Positions 14,377 through 24,397 are shown, counted from the stretch's first letter. The stretch is DNA of 38,429 nt from Sulfurimonas sp. (GCA_024513425.1 JANEIH010000008.1:1-38429), one strand, 5' to 3'. Program-made: numbers and translations. Notes: generated by a model from the sequence alone, not told the origin.

Positions 14377-14928
14377 TTAATTCATTGCTTTGAGAGCGTA
14401 TGATTCACCAAGTGCATAAGCTTTTTTATTTGCTTCATGAACTTTTGCTGGAACTTTTGAAAGCATTGTCTCGATCAAAGATTCTTTGGGAAGAACGCTA
14501 GTCATTGTGTTTGTAATTGCAAGAGCAACAACAGACTGAGTAATAACATTACCAACCTCTTCTTTTGCAATAGTAATAATTGGGATCTCATGAATAGTCC
14601 ATTTTTTTCTATCTTCATCAGTTGGATGAACAAGATTTGGATCGACTACGATAATTCCACCTGGTTTTACACCATTTTTAAACTGTTGGTATGAAACATC
14701 AGCAACCGAAAGCATGAAATTAATTTCACCTTCGTTTGCATATGGATAACGAATCTCATCATCATCAAGAGTAATATCAACAACCGTTGCGCCGCCACGA
14801 ACTTGAGAGGTATAAGTAGCAGTTTTTAGACCATAGCCACTATTTTTAATCTTACAAGCGGCCATAATCTCACCAGCAAGTAGAACACCTTGTCCACCAA
14901 CACCGGTAAATCTTAAAGTATGTCTCAT
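14377..14928 (-). CDS. oorC: 2-oxoglutarate:acceptor oxidoreductase, gamma subunit
   Basis: Gamma subunit of the four-subunit CoA-dependent, ferredoxin- or flavodoxin-linked 2-oxoglutarate oxidoreductase. In the reductive direction the complex carboxylates succinyl-CoA to 2-oxoglutarate. The sequence has GVGGQGVLLAGEIMA at the N-terminus and TYTSQVRGGATVVDI, both hallmarks of the POR/KOR gamma fold. The length (183 aa) is normal. The ATG has AAGGAG upstream and follows oorB by 14 bases as the last gene of oorDABC. A strong terminator lies just downstream. Confidence 0.95.
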   Translation of the reverse strand: MRHTLRFTGVGGQGVLLAGEIMAACKIKNSGYGLKTATYTSQVRGGATVVDITLDDDEIRYPYANEGEINFMLSVADVSYQQFKNGVKPGGIIVVDPNLVHPTDEDRKKWTIHEIPIITIAKEEVGNVITQSVVALAITNTMTSVLPKESLIETMLSKVPAKVHEANKKAYALGESYALKAMN

Positions 14929-14942
14929 CTATAACTCCTTAC

Positions 14943-15800
14943 TTATATTTTTTTCTCAAAGTCGTCTTGAGAAATCTTAGCACGTTGTCCTTGTGCGGCT
15001 TTTTGAACTTCGGCGTACATATCACAGTACTCCTCTTGTTCAACCTCTCTAAGTACACCAGTCGGTAAAAGATTTTCTTTTTCTGGTCCCTTCTCAAGAG
15101 CTTCCCATTTTTTTAGAGGCATGGTAATACTGTCAATCCAGTCAAGATTTTCCATAGCATTTGCCATTTTATTTTTACGACCAAGATTGATATGACAGTT
15201 AGAGAGCACTTCAATAAAAGAGAAACCTTTATGAGAGAAACCTTTTACAAGAATTTTTTCAAGTTTCTTGGGATCAATCATAGACTCACGAGCAACAAAA
15301 GAGGCTCCAGCACCAATTGCCAAGTTAGAAGCATTGAATGTTGGGTCAATATTACCATTTTTCTGAGAAACCGTCCACATACCACGAGGAGTAGTTGGAG
15401 ATGTCTGAGAATTAGTAAGACCATAGATGAAGTTATTGATCAAGATAAAGTTTAAGTCAATGTTTCTTCTACAACCGTGAATTGTATGGTTGCCGCCAAT
15501 GGCAAGACCATCACCGTCACCTGCAACAACAATTACATGTGCATGTGGTTTGGCAAGTTTAATACCTGTGGCATAGGCAACAGTACGACCATGTGTAGTG
15601 TGAACAGTATTACAGTCAATATATGAAGAGAAGCGTCCGGAACATCCAATTCCTGAAACAACACATACATCTTTCATATCCCATCCCATCTTCTCAATAG
15701 CACGGATTGTAGCTTTTAGAATAACTCCATCACCACAACCCCAACACCAAAGTGTCGGCATTTTATTTACACGCAAATATTTATCATAATTAAATGCCAT
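14943..15800 (-). CDS. oorB: 2-oxoglutarate:acceptor oxidoreductase, beta (TPP-binding) subunit
   Basis: Binds thiamine pyrophosphate for decarboxylation/carboxylation chemistry. CWGCGDG (about 19-25) marks the cysteine/TPP region of this subunit. The TPP motif begins GDGDGLAIGGNH and continues to FILINN, with YGLTNSQTSPTTPRG next, as in KorB/OorB. The start ATG overlaps the oorA stop codon (TAATG), so the subunits are translationally coupled. The 285-aa length is typical. Confidence 0.96.
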   Translation of the reverse strand: MAFNYDKYLRVNKMPTLWCWGCGDGVILKATIRAIEKMGWDMKDVCVVSGIGCSGRFSSYIDCNTVHTTHGRTVAYATGIKLAKPHAHVIVVAGDGDGLAIGGNHTIHGCRRNIDLNFILINNFIYGLTNSQTSPTTPRGMWTVSQKNGNIDPTFNASNLAIGAGASFVARESMIDPKKLEKILVKGFSHKGFSFIEVLSNCHINLGRKNKMANAMENLDWIDSITMPLKKWEALEKGPEKENLLPTGVLREVEQEEYCDMYAEVQKAAQGQRAKISQDDFEKKI

Positions 15801-16954
15801 TACATCATCTCCTTAACTTTTGCTACCATTTCAGCAGGTGCGATTGGACGCCCATTTGCTTTTAATAGTGTCGTAAAATCGTTGCGTTTAATAACGCGCT
15901 CGATCTCTCTAGAGTATTGACCCATATTGAGCTCAGTAATCATAATTCTGTTTTCAAATTGTCTTCCAAGCTCTTCTAATCTCTTAATTGGTGAAGGCCA
16001 CAACATAATAGGTCTAAAAAGTCCTGCTTTAATACCTTCACTTCTAAGCTTTTTAACTGCTTCATAAGCACCAAGTGCAATTGAACCATAAGCAATAATG
16101 CAAATATCTGCATCATCCAAATCAACCTCTTCATAATCAGGAAGGTCATCTAGCCCATTATTTTCTAAGTGTATAGTATTGATTTTACCAACTAAACGCT
16201 CAATGTTAAATTCACACTGTTGTGCATCTTCTGTTGGAAAACCTTCTGTACCATGGTGAAGACCAGTTACATGATATTTATACCCCTCAAACATTGGATT
16301 GAGTATGGCTGGTTTATTCATAGGAACATCATATGGTTTATAATCAGCAGGATCACCATGGAATTTTTCACGATCTACGATTGAAGCTTCTATTGCTTCA
16401 ATATCTGGAAGATCTGCTTTACCATGCATATGACCGATTGTTTCATCTAAAAGCATAAAAACCGGAGTCATATACTTTTCAGCCAAGTTAAAGGCGCGGA
16501 CAGTTTGCGTGTAACATTCAGAGAGTGAGCCGGCACATAGTGTGATAGAAGCATAATCACCATGAGTTGGGTATTGTGCCTGACCAATATCTGCTTGAGA
16601 TACACGAGTCGGAAGACCGGTTGATGGACCACCACGCATAACATTTATGATAACCAATGGAATTTCAGCAATAAACGCAAGACCAATTTGCTCAGCTTTT
16701 AGTGAAATACCGGGTCCTGATGTTGCAGTAAACGACTTTACGCCCGTAGCAGAAGCACCAATTGCAGATGATATACCAGCGATTTCATCTTCCATTTGAA
16801 TTGCTACACCACCGACAGCCGGCAATAAATCCGATGCAACATGCATTACCTCCGATGATGGAGTGATTGGGTATCCGCCAAAGAACCTTGCCCCTGCCTC
16901 TATTGCAGCTTTTGCGGCAAGTTCATTACCGGTTGAAATTACTTCTCTAGCCAT
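15800..16954 (-). CDS. oorA: 2-oxoglutarate:acceptor oxidoreductase, alpha subunit
   Basis: Alpha subunit forming the substrate/CoA side of the active site with OorB. The pyrimidine-binding domain motif GGYPITPSSEVMH is near residue 24; TSGPGISLKAEQIG, MRGGPSTGLPTR and QYPTHGDY follow, all typical of the KorA group. A transketolase C-like domain lies after ~275 (CIIAYGSIALGAYEAV). Length 384 aa. Its ATG overlaps the oorD stop (TAATG). Confidence 0.96.
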   Translation of the reverse strand: MAREVISTGNELAAKAAIEAGARFFGGYPITPSSEVMHVASDLLPAVGGVAIQMEDEIAGISSAIGASATGVKSFTATSGPGISLKAEQIGLAFIAEIPLVIINVMRGGPSTGLPTRVSQADIGQAQYPTHGDYASITLCAGSLSECYTQTVRAFNLAEKYMTPVFMLLDETIGHMHGKADLPDIEAIEASIVDREKFHGDPADYKPYDVPMNKPAILNPMFEGYKYHVTGLHHGTEGFPTEDAQQCEFNIERLVGKINTIHLENNGLDDLPDYEEVDLDDADICIIAYGSIALGAYEAVKKLRSEGIKAGLFRPIMLWPSPIKRLEELGRQFENRIMITELNMGQYSREIERVIKRNDFTTLLKANGRPIAPAEMVAKVKEMM

Positions 16955-17304
16955 TATTTAGCTCCTTTTTGTTTCAGCGACATATAATTATTTGCAACGA
17001 TTGCTGTTTGACGCTCTTTTGCTTCATCAGTTAATTTTGCGAAGCTCTTTCCAGCAGCTTTTAGCTCTTTTCTATCTGCAACATAGATAGCAAAGTCTGG
17101 ACACGCAAGTTCACACTCATTACATCCGATACAAGATTCCGGGTAATCGATAGAGATCATGGCACCAAGCGTTGAAGTTGGCTCATAAACCATACCAAGT
17201 ACGCCTGAAGGACATACTGATACACAGATATCACATGCTTTACAGTTGTTTGTGTTCACCCATACAGGTTGATCACATGGGTTTTCAGTTTTAAAAGTTC
17301 CCAT
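16954..17304 (-). CDS. oorD: 2-oxoglutarate:acceptor oxidoreductase, delta (ferredoxin-like) subunit
   Basis: Electron-transfer subunit with two [4Fe-4S] motifs: CKACDICVSVCP (about 19-30) and CIGCNECELACP (about 57-68). It passes electrons between the alpha/beta catalytic pair and the external ferredoxin or flavodoxin. The 116-aa length and first position in the operon match oorDABC of Campylobacter. AGGAGA lies six bases before the ATG. The 150-base space upstream holds two palindromes and a TATAGA -10 candidate. Confidence 0.95.
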   Translation of the reverse strand: MGTFKTENPCDQPVWVNTNNCKACDICVSVCPSGVLGMVYEPTSTLGAMISIDYPESCIGCNECELACPDFAIYVADRKELKAAGKSFAKLTDEAKERQTAIVANNYMSLKQKGAK

Positions 17305-17323
17305 TTATTCTCCTATTTTTAAG

Positions 17324-17360
17324 ATGTAAATTTACATACTACTCTTTGTTTTTAAAGAGT
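17324..17360 (-). promoter_or_regulatory. Two adjacent palindromes in the oorDABC leader
   Basis: ATGTAAATTTACAT (17324-17337) is a perfect 14-base palindrome; ACTCTTT and AAAGAGT (17341-17360) form a second repeat around a 6-base gap. Both lie 20-56 bases upstream of the oorD ATG, downstream of a TATAGA -10 candidate on the minus strand. They could be regulator sites or leader hairpins. Confidence 0.45.
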
Positions 17361-17401
17361 ATCTTAGTTTCTATAATTCTACTCTAAAATGTGCTATTAA
17401 C

Positions 17402-17437
17402 GCCTCATAAAATAACAAGAATGTTACTTTATGAGGC
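17402..17437 (-). terminator. Long hairpin after sucD
   Basis: GCCTCATAAA pairs with TTTATGAGGC, and an inner TAAC/GTTA extends the stem. It lies 18 bases past the sucD stop. On the minus strand only a short T-run (CGTTAATAG) follows, so it may be a partial terminator or an RNA-stabilising hairpin separating sucCD from oorDABC. Confidence 0.55.
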
Positions 17438-17454
17438 TCACACAATCTAAAAAA

Positions 17455-18330
17455 CTATTTTTTAGCCAGAACTTCCGCCACTGCTTTACCGATCTCAGCG
17501 GGAGAAACTACAACTTTCACACCAGATGCTTCAAGAGCTGCCATTTTTTCAGCCGCAGTACCTGCGCTACCAGAGATGATAGCACCGGCATGACCCATGC
17601 GTTTACCTTTTGGTGCAGTTTGACCTGCAATGAAAGCAACAACAGGTTTAGTAATCTGCTCTTTGATCAATTTTGCCGCTTGAATCTCAAGATCCCCACC
17701 GATCTCGCCAATCATTACGATTGCTTCAGTCTCTGGATCCTCTTCAAACATCGGTAAGATCTGCTTATATGAAAGACCGATAATCGGGTCTCCCCCAATA
17801 CCAACAGCAGTAGTAATTCCATAACCCTCTTTTACAACTTGGTTTGCACCTTCATAAGTAAGTGTACCAGATTTAGAGATAAGACCAACATTACCTTTTT
17901 TGAAAATCATACCAGGCATAATTCCGATTTTACACTCTTGTGCAGTGATGATACCTGGACAGTTTGGCCCAATTGTTTTCATATTATGTTTTGTAGCATA
18001 CTGTTTTGCATACATCATATCACGCACAGGAGCACCTTCTGTAATAATTACTGCAAGCTCAATTCCGGCATCGGCAGCTTCCATTACGGCATCGGCAACA
18101 AATGCAGGTGGAACAAAAATCATAGAAACAGTTGCACCGGTCGTATTAACAGCTTCTTTAACGGTGTTGAAAACCGGCTTACCTAAATGTTCTTGACCAC
18201 CTTTATTTGGTGTAACACCACCAACAATATTTGTACCGTAATCAAGACATTGCTCGGCGTGGAAAGAACCCTCTTTACCCGTAAAGCCTTGAACAATTAC
18301 TTTTGTATCTTTATTTACTAAAATAGACAT
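17455..18330 (-). CDS. sucD: Succinyl-CoA synthetase, alpha subunit
   Basis: Forms succinyl-CoA from succinate, CoA and ATP; in the reductive cycle it feeds OorDABC. The CoA-binding Rossmann N-domain shows [15 protein letters not shown] and [14 protein letters not shown]. The phosphohistidine loop is GHAGAIISG (about 247-255). [20 protein letters not shown] is typical of the alpha subunit. The 291-aa length is standard. It starts three bases after sucC, so the subunits are made together. Confidence 0.97.
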   Translation of the reverse strand: MSILVNKDTKVIVQGFTGKEGSFHAEQCLDYGTNIVGGVTPNKGGQEHLGKPVFNTVKEAVNTTGATVSMIFVPPAFVADAVMEAADAGIELAVIITEGAPVRDMMYAKQYATKHNMKTIGPNCPGIITAQECKIGIMPGMIFKKGNVGLISKSGTLTYEGANQVVKEGYGITTAVGIGGDPIIGLSYKQILPMFEEDPETEAIVMIGEIGGDLEIQAAKLIKEQITKPVVAFIAGQTAPKGKRMGHAGAIISGSAGTAAEKMAALEASGVKVVVSPAEIGKAVAEVLAKK

Positions 18331-18333
18331 CTT

Positions 18334-19509
18334 TTACAACTCTCCTTTCGCTGCAGTTACCGCTTTTGCAGCACCATCTGCTAAATCTGTTGCAGGAACA
18401 ACATTTTTAATATTTGCATTTTTAAGAATCTCTGCTGCCTCTGGTGCATTTGTGCCATCAAGACGAACGATAACAGGAACATGGACATCTACAAGTTTAG
18501 TAGCTTCTAAAATTCCGTTAGCAATACGATCGCAACGAACAATTCCACCAAAAATATTTACAAATATAGCTTTTACATTTGGATTTTTAAGAATGATCTC
18601 AAAACCTTTTGCAACAGTCTCTGCATTTGCACTTCCACCAACATCAAGAAAGTTCGCAGGTGTACCGCCCATATAGTTAATTGTATCCATAGTACCCATT
18701 GCAAGCCCTGCACCATTTACCATACAACCGATTTCACCATCGAGTGCGATATATGAAAGACCATATTTACTAGCTTCACGCTCATCTAGATCTTCTTCAC
18801 TTAAGTCTCTCATCGCTTCGATATCCGGATGGCGTCCAAGAGCTGAATCATCAAATCCCATTTTACCGTCAAGTGCGATAAATTCACCCTCACCTGTTCT
18901 AATAAGTGGATTGATCTCAATCATCTCTGCATCATTTTCCATATATAATGTATAGAGTTTTTTGGCAAAGTCAATCATATTCTTTTGTTGTACTTTGTCT
19001 GTAATTCCAAGACCAAATACTAATTCACGACCATGGAAACCTTGAAAACCAACTGATGGATCTACTTGAACTTTGATAATTTTCTCTGGTGTTTTCTCAG
19101 CAACAGTTTCAATATCCATACCACCCTCTGTAGAAGCCATGATAATTGGCATCTCGGCAGCACGATCAAGAACAACCGAAAGATAAAGTTCATCTTGGAT
19201 ATCAGCACCATCTTCAATGTAGACTTTTTGTACAAGTTTGCCTTCCGGCCCTGTTTGATGTGTGACAAGTGTCATCCCGAGAATCTCATCTGCAAGCTCT
19301 CTTACTTCATCTAAAGATTTAGCAAGCTTGACACCACCACCAAGTCCACGACCACCTGCGTGAATCTGTGCTTTAACAACCCAAATAGGACCACCTAACT
19401 CTTTTGCGTTCTCTACAGCTTCTTCAACTTTATGAGCAATTTTACCCTTTGGTGTAGGTACACCATATTTAGCAAAAATCTGTTTTGCCTGATACTCATG
19501 TATATTCAT
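18334..19509 (-). CDS. sucC: Succinyl-CoA synthetase, beta subunit (ADP-forming type)
   Basis: ATP-grasp subunit that binds nucleotide and succinate. It begins MNIHEYQAKQIFAKYGVP, with KAQIHAGGRGLGGGVKLAKS in the ATP-grasp domain. The C-terminal ligase domain contains NFLDVGGSAN and FVNIFGGIVRCD, characteristic of SucC. Length 391 aa. AAGGAGAA precedes the ATG. It lies 27 bases downstream of fumC. Confidence 0.97.
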   Translation of the reverse strand: MNIHEYQAKQIFAKYGVPTPKGKIAHKVEEAVENAKELGGPIWVVKAQIHAGGRGLGGGVKLAKSLDEVRELADEILGMTLVTHQTGPEGKLVQKVYIEDGADIQDELYLSVVLDRAAEMPIIMASTEGGMDIETVAEKTPEKIIKVQVDPSVGFQGFHGRELVFGLGITDKVQQKNMIDFAKKLYTLYMENDAEMIEINPLIRTGEGEFIALDGKMGFDDSALGRHPDIEAMRDLSEEDLDEREASKYGLSYIALDGEIGCMVNGAGLAMGTMDTINYMGGTPANFLDVGGSANAETVAKGFEIILKNPNVKAIFVNIFGGIVRCDRIANGILEATKLVDVHVPVIVRLDGTNAPEAAEILKNANIKNVVPATDLADGAAKAVTAAKGEL

Positions 19510-19536
19510 CTATTCTCCTTGTTTTAAGTTGAGTGG

Positions 19537-20928
19537 TTACGCTTTTGGCGCAATCATCTCTTCTGGTTTAACATACTCATCAAACTGCTCAGCAGTTAAA
19601 AGATTAAGCTCAATAGCTGTCTCTTTAAGTGTTGCGTTGTTTATATGTGCTGTTTTTGCGATTTTTGCAGCATTTTCATATCCAATGTATGGATTCAACG
19701 CAGTTACAAGCATCAATGAATTATGTAAGAAATAATCAATTTTCTCTTCAACCGGCTCAATACCGACTGCAGCATGATCATTAAATGAAACAATTGAATC
19801 ACTTAGCAGTCTTACTGATTGTAAAAAGTTATATGCGATAACCGGTTTAAATACATTGAGTTCAAAGTTACCTTGTGATGCTGCAAAACCGATAGTCGCA
19901 TCATTTCCCATAACTTGACATGCAACCATAGTTACAGCTTCAGATTGTGTAGGATTTACTTTTCCTGGCATAATTGAAGAACCTGGTTCATTTGCAGGAA
20001 TCTCAATCTCCCCTATTCCACAACGCGGGCCTGATGCCAACCATCTTACATCATTGGCTATTTTCATCATATCTGCCGCAAGTGCCTTGAGTGCCCCATG
20101 AGCATATACAAGAGCGTCATGAGAAGTGAGTGCGTGAAACTTATTTGGAGCAGTGATAAAATCATATCCTGTAAGTTCACTTAATTTTTTCGCAACTCTC
20201 TCACCTAGCTCTGGGTGAGCATTGAGTCCTGTTCCAACAGCTGTACCACCAAGAGCAAGCTCACGCACAGCATCAAGTGAATCTTTTGCCATCTTCTCAG
20301 ATTTATTTAGCATTTCAACCCAGCCGGAAATCTCTTGACCAAGTGTAAGAGGTGTTGCATCTTGAAGGTGTGTACGACCAATCTTTACAATATGTGCAAA
20401 CTCTTCACTTTTTGTTTGTAGTGTAGCTTTAAGTTTTGCGATTGCAGGAAGAAGTTGTTCTTCAACAGCAACAACAGCTGCAACATGAAGTGCAGTCGGA
20501 TATGTGTCGTTTGAAGATTGGGATTTGTTTACATCATCATTTGGGTGAACGAGTTTCTCTTTTTTAAAGTCACCACCGAGTATCTCAGTAGCACGGTTTG
20601 CAAGAACTTCATTATTGTTCATATTTGACTGCGTGCCTGAACCTGTCTGCCAAACAACAAGTGGATAGTTGCCGTCAAGTTTTCCAGCTAACATATCATC
20701 AGCAGCCTGTGCAATGGCATCTGCTTTTACAGCATCAAGTTTTCCAAGGTCCTTGTTTACAAGTGCTACTGCTTTTTTCAGGTAAGAAAATGCACGAGTA
20801 ATCTCATATGGCATTTTCTCTTCACCGATTTTGAAGTTTTGGATACTTCTTTGCGTTTGTGCAGCCCAGTAGGCATCAACAGGAACTTCAATCTCTCCCA
20901 TAGTATCTTTTTCTATACGAGTTTTCAT
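19537..20928 (-). CDS. fumC: Fumarate hydratase, class II
   Basis: Iron-independent fumarase interconverting malate and fumarate. The superfamily signature [15 protein letters not shown] is at about 316-330, containing the catalytic loop serine. The substrate-binding segments [14 protein letters not shown] and [12 protein letters not shown] are intact. Length is about 463 aa. The frame extends one codon upstream to a TTG adjoining the mdh stop, but the ATG at 20928 has a better-spaced GGAAAG site and is preferred. It is second in the mdh-fumC-sucC-sucD unit. Class II fumarase avoids the oxygen-sensitive cluster of class I. Confidence 0.97.
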   Translation of the reverse strand: MKTRIEKDTMGEIEVPVDAYWAAQTQRSIQNFKIGEEKMPYEITRAFSYLKKAVALVNKDLGKLDAVKADAIAQAADDMLAGKLDGNYPLVVWQTGSGTQSNMNNNEVLANRATEILGGDFKKEKLVHPNDDVNKSQSSNDTYPTALHVAAVVAVEEQLLPAIAKLKATLQTKSEEFAHIVKIGRTHLQDATPLTLGQEISGWVEMLNKSEKMAKDSLDAVRELALGGTAVGTGLNAHPELGERVAKKLSELTGYDFITAPNKFHALTSHDALVYAHGALKALAADMMKIANDVRWLASGPRCGIGEIEIPANEPGSSIMPGKVNPTQSEAVTMVACQVMGNDATIGFAASQGNFELNVFKPVIAYNFLQSVRLLSDSIVSFNDHAAVGIEPVEEKIDYFLHNSLMLVTALNPYIGYENAAKIAKTAHINNATLKETAIELNLLTAEQFDEYVKPEEMIAPKA

Positions 20929-20931
20929 CAA

Positions 20932-21888
20932 TCACTTTCCTTTAAAAAAATTGTTTTTATTCAATGTATCAATCAATGTCTGAACAGATCCGCATGATTG
21001 CGCAAACATTGCTTTTTCTTTTTCATCTAGTGTTACTTCGATGATCTTCTCTGCCCCTTTTGCTCCAAGCATAACCGGAACACCGGAAACAACATCATAG
21101 TAACCATATTCACCCTCTAAACAGACAGCACACGGATGAATCTGTTTTGTATCTTTTAAAATCGCATCTACCATAATTGCCGTTGATTTTGCCGGTGCAT
21201 AATATGCTGAACCTGTTTTTAGATATCCTACAATCTCAGCACCGCCATGACGCGTTCTGTTTACTATTTCATCAATTTCATCTTGCGTGAGAACATCTGA
21301 AAGTGGAACACCTGCAACTGTTGAATATCTTGGAAGCGGAACCATATCATCACCATGTCCACCCATAACAGAAGCACGAATTTGACCTCCACCATATCCA
21401 AGTTTTTCTTGAATAAATGCAGCCATGCGTGAGCTATCTAATATACCAGCCATTCCAATTACACGGCTTCTGTCAAATCCGCTCTCTTTTAATGCTACAT
21501 ATGTCATGGCGTCAAGAGGATTTGAAACCATAATAACAATCGCATTTGGAGAATATTTTGCAATTCCCTGAATGACCTCTTTTGTGATTTTTGCATTAAT
21601 CATCAAGAGATCATCTCTACTCATACCTGGAAGTCTTGGGCTTCCTGCAGTAACTACAACAACATCACAGTCAACGAGATCACTCATCTCTTCTGCTACG
21701 CTTACAACAGTATGACTTCTTACGGCTGATGCAGCCTGACTCATATCAAGCGCTTTTCCTTTTGCTACATCTATTTTGTTATCACGAAGAATAATTTCAT
21801 GACAAGATCCGAGCATCGCGAGAGAGTAAGCTACTGTTGCACCAACATTACCGGCACCTACTATCCCTACTCTTTTTCCTTGACTCAT
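20932..21888 (-). CDS. mdh: Malate dehydrogenase
   Basis: NAD-dependent interconversion of oxaloacetate and malate. The Rossmann motif [10 protein letters not shown] is at 11-20. The specificity loop reads [14 protein letters not shown]; Arg at the position that is Gln in lactate dehydrogenases marks malate specificity. Catalytic His is in [10 protein letters not shown]. It belongs to the LDH-like MDH group common in Campylobacterota. Length 318 aa. AAGGAGT precedes the ATG. It heads the mdh-fumC-sucCD unit behind a 200-base region with possible regulatory palindromes. Confidence 0.96.
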   Translation of the reverse strand: MSQGKRVGIVGAGNVGATVAYSLAMLGSCHEIILRDNKIDVAKGKALDMSQAASAVRSHTVVSVAEEMSDLVDCDVVVVTAGSPRLPGMSRDDLLMINAKITKEVIQGIAKYSPNAIVIMVSNPLDAMTYVALKESGFDRSRVIGMAGILDSSRMAAFIQEKLGYGGGQIRASVMGGHGDDMVPLPRYSTVAGVPLSDVLTQDEIDEIVNRTRHGGAEIVGYLKTGSAYYAPAKSTAIMVDAILKDTKQIHPCAVCLEGEYGYYDVVSGVPVMLGAKGAEKIIEVTLDEKEKAMFAQSCGSVQTLIDTLNKNNFFKGK

Positions 21889-21942
21889 ACAGACTCCTTC
21901 ATATTAAATACTATGATGCTTATTTCAGATACACTTAAACAG

Positions 21943-22008
21943 TATGTGCGAACACATAACACTTAAGTATACTAAACATCATTTTAAGGTGAGAATATAT
22001 TTCACCTT
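21943..22008 (-). promoter_or_regulatory. Promoter/operator region of the mdh unit
   Basis: TATGTGCGAACACATA (21943-21958) is a perfect inverted repeat with a CGAA loop. A second repeat, AAGGTGA (21986-21992) with TCACCTT (22002-22008), lies further upstream. Between them, on the minus strand, TATACT is a -10 candidate near 21967-21972. The repeats could be operators or leader hairpins; I cannot name a regulator. Confidence 0.4.
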
Positions 22009-22047
22009 TTATATAGTTTACTCTATAGTAATCCATATAGAAAGTGA

Positions 22048-22081
22048 AATGTTTATGTATCTAAAAAGACACATAAACATT
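22048..22081 (-). terminator. Hairpin terminator after icd
   Basis: AATGTTTATGT and ACATAAACATT form a perfect 11-bp stem around a 12-base loop, seven bases past the icd stop codon. The following minus-strand sequence (TCACTTTC) is only moderately T-rich. It separates icd from mdh. Confidence 0.6.
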
Positions 22082-22088
22082 CTCAAGA

Positions 22089-24266
22089 CTATATAGCGTC
22101 AATAATAGCATTAAGTGTTGCAGATGGACGCATAGCTTTTTCGGCTTTTACATCATCTGGGTGAAAATATCCACCAATATCTTGTGCTTTACCTTCTGCT
22201 GCTAAAAGTTCAGAGATAATTTTCTCTTCATTTTCAATAAGTGCTTCTGCAACCGGGGTAAATTTTTCAGAAAGTGCACTATCTGCAGTTTGCGCACTAA
22301 GAGCTTCAGCCCAATAGCGTGCCACCCAATAGTGTGATGCTTTATTATCAGCTTCACCAGATTTTCTACTTGGAGCTTTATCGTTATCTAAGTAACTTTC
22401 ATTTGCCTTATCAAGACCTTCTGTTAATGCACCGATTTTACAATCTTCAGTTTTTTGATAGATCATTCTCAGCGATTCGGCAAGTGCCAAGAATTCGCCA
22501 AGTGAATCCCATCTAAGGTGACCACACTCTAAGAATTGATCAACATGTTTTGGAGCAGAACCACCGGCACCGGTTTCAAAAAGACCACCACCAGCTAAAA
22601 GTGGAACGATTGAGAGCATTTTTGCAGATGTTCCAAGCTCTAAGATCGGGTACATATCAGTTAAGTGATCACGAAGAACATTACCAGTTACAGAGATAGT
22701 GTCTTTGCCGGCTCTGACTCTCTCATTGGTATATCTTACAGCAGATGCAACATCCATAATTTTAATATCAAGACCGACTGTATCATAATCTTTAAGATAT
22801 CTGTTTACTTTTTTGATCATCTCAGCATCGTGCGCACGATTTTCATCTAACCAGAAAACAGCAGGATTACCTGTAAGTTTTGCACGCTCTACTACTAAAC
22901 GAACCCAGTCTTTGATTGGAATATCTTTAGCACGGCTCATTCTCCAGATATCACCTTTTTCACACTCAAAACTCATAAGTAGTGTACCATCTTCGGCAGT
23001 GACGGTTACAACACCAGCTTCAGCAAGTTCAAAAGTCGTTGGATGAGAACCATACTCTTCAGCTTTTTGAGCCATAAGACCAACATTTGAGACACTACCC
23101 ATAGTAGTTACATCAAATTGACCGTTTTTAACACAATCAGCCACCATCTCTTGGTGGAACACTCCATAAGTTGAATCTGGAATAACAGCAACACACTCAT
23201 CAGCTGCACCGGTTCTATCCCACTGTTTACCACCCTCACGCACGACAACAGGCATTGAAGCATCAATGATAACATCATTTGAAGCGTTAAAGTTTGTTGT
23301 GCCTTTATCAGAGTCAACCATAGCAATTCTTGGTGCATCAGCATTAACTACTGCTTGGAAAGATGCTTTAATTTCAGCTTCTTTAGCGTGACCGGCGATT
23401 TTCTTCTCTAAATCACTCATGCCGAGGTTTGGATTTACACCCAGTTTGGCAAAGAGATCTGCATATTTTTCAAACACCTCTTTGAAAAATACTTCAAATG
23501 CGTGACCAAACATAACAGGATCAGAGATTTTCATCATTGTGGCTTTAAGGTGAATTGACCAAATAACACCTTTTTCTTTTGCCTCATCAATAGATTTCTG
23601 AATAAAACTTCTTAATTTGCTTGCAGACATAAATGTGCCATCAAGAATTTCATCTTCGAGTGCATCAATAGTTTTTAACTCTTTACTATTTAAAGCAATT
23701 GTAACTTTTTGTGCTTTATCTATAGTAACTGATTTTTCATTACCATAAAAATCACCATCGCCGGACATGTGAACTACATATGTTTTTGAGTTTTCAGCAA
23801 AAGGCTTTAATCTGTGTGGATGATTCTGTGCATATTTTTTAACAGCATGTGCAGCGCGTCTGTCTGAATTACCTTCACGAAGCACTGGATTAACCGCAGA
23901 ACCCAAACACACACTATATTTAGCTTGAATCTCTTTTTCTGTATCATTTTCCGGATTCTCAGGATAATTTGGAATATCATAACCATGAGATTGAAGTTCA
24001 GCAATACACTCTTTTAATTGACCGACAGAAGCTGAAATATTTGGAAGTTTAATAATGTTAGCTTCAGGTTCTAAAACCAACTTACCTAACTTAAATAATT
24101 TATCTTCAGCTAAGCCCATTGCACTTAAAACTCTACTCGCTAGTGAGATATCACTAGCAACTACTTCTACACCTGCTTCTTTTGTAAAAGCACTTACAAT
24201 TGGTAAAAGTGAATAGCTTGCCAAAGCCGGAGCTTCATCAATTTTTGACCAAATAATTTTTGACAT
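22089..24266 (-). CDS. icd: Isocitrate dehydrogenase (NADP+), monomeric type
   Basis: Interconverts isocitrate and 2-oxoglutarate plus CO2. The 725-aa sequence is the monomeric ~80-kDa form, unrelated in length to the 45-kDa homodimer. Recognisable segments include the N-terminal SKIIWSKIDEAPALASYSLLP, NPVLREGNSDRRAAHAVKKYAQ, MVDSDKGTTNFNASNDVIIDASMP and FETGAGGSAPKHVDQF. AGGAG lies six bases before the ATG. It is separated from mdh by 200 bases and a hairpin, so it is probably its own transcript. With the adjacent oor operon it would carry two carboxylating steps of the reductive TCA cycle. Confidence 0.97.
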   Translation of the reverse strand: MSKIIWSKIDEAPALASYSLLPIVSAFTKEAGVEVVASDISLASRVLSAMGLAEDKLFKLGKLVLEPEANIIKLPNISASVGQLKECIAELQSHGYDIPNYPENPENDTEKEIQAKYSVCLGSAVNPVLREGNSDRRAAHAVKKYAQNHPHRLKPFAENSKTYVVHMSGDGDFYGNEKSVTIDKAQKVTIALNSKELKTIDALEDEILDGTFMSASKLRSFIQKSIDEAKEKGVIWSIHLKATMMKISDPVMFGHAFEVFFKEVFEKYADLFAKLGVNPNLGMSDLEKKIAGHAKEAEIKASFQAVVNADAPRIAMVDSDKGTTNFNASNDVIIDASMPVVVREGGKQWDRTGAADECVAVIPDSTYGVFHQEMVADCVKNGQFDVTTMGSVSNVGLMAQKAEEYGSHPTTFELAEAGVVTVTAEDGTLLMSFECEKGDIWRMSRAKDIPIKDWVRLVVERAKLTGNPAVFWLDENRAHDAEMIKKVNRYLKDYDTVGLDIKIMDVASAVRYTNERVRAGKDTISVTGNVLRDHLTDMYPILELGTSAKMLSIVPLLAGGGLFETGAGGSAPKHVDQFLECGHLRWDSLGEFLALAESLRMIYQKTEDCKIGALTEGLDKANESYLDNDKAPSRKSGEADNKASHYWVARYWAEALSAQTADSALSEKFTPVAEALIENEEKIISELLAAEGKAQDIGGYFHPDDVKAEKAMRPSATLNAIIDAI

Positions 24267-24397
24267 TGCGTCTCCTCGCGAATAATATTTTTTTATGATA
24301 CTTTCAAATTCATGAAAATTACAAAATTAATCATAACACTAAGATAGGTAATATTTGCTAAGCTTGTTAAAAGATTGACTTATATTTATTATATGTT

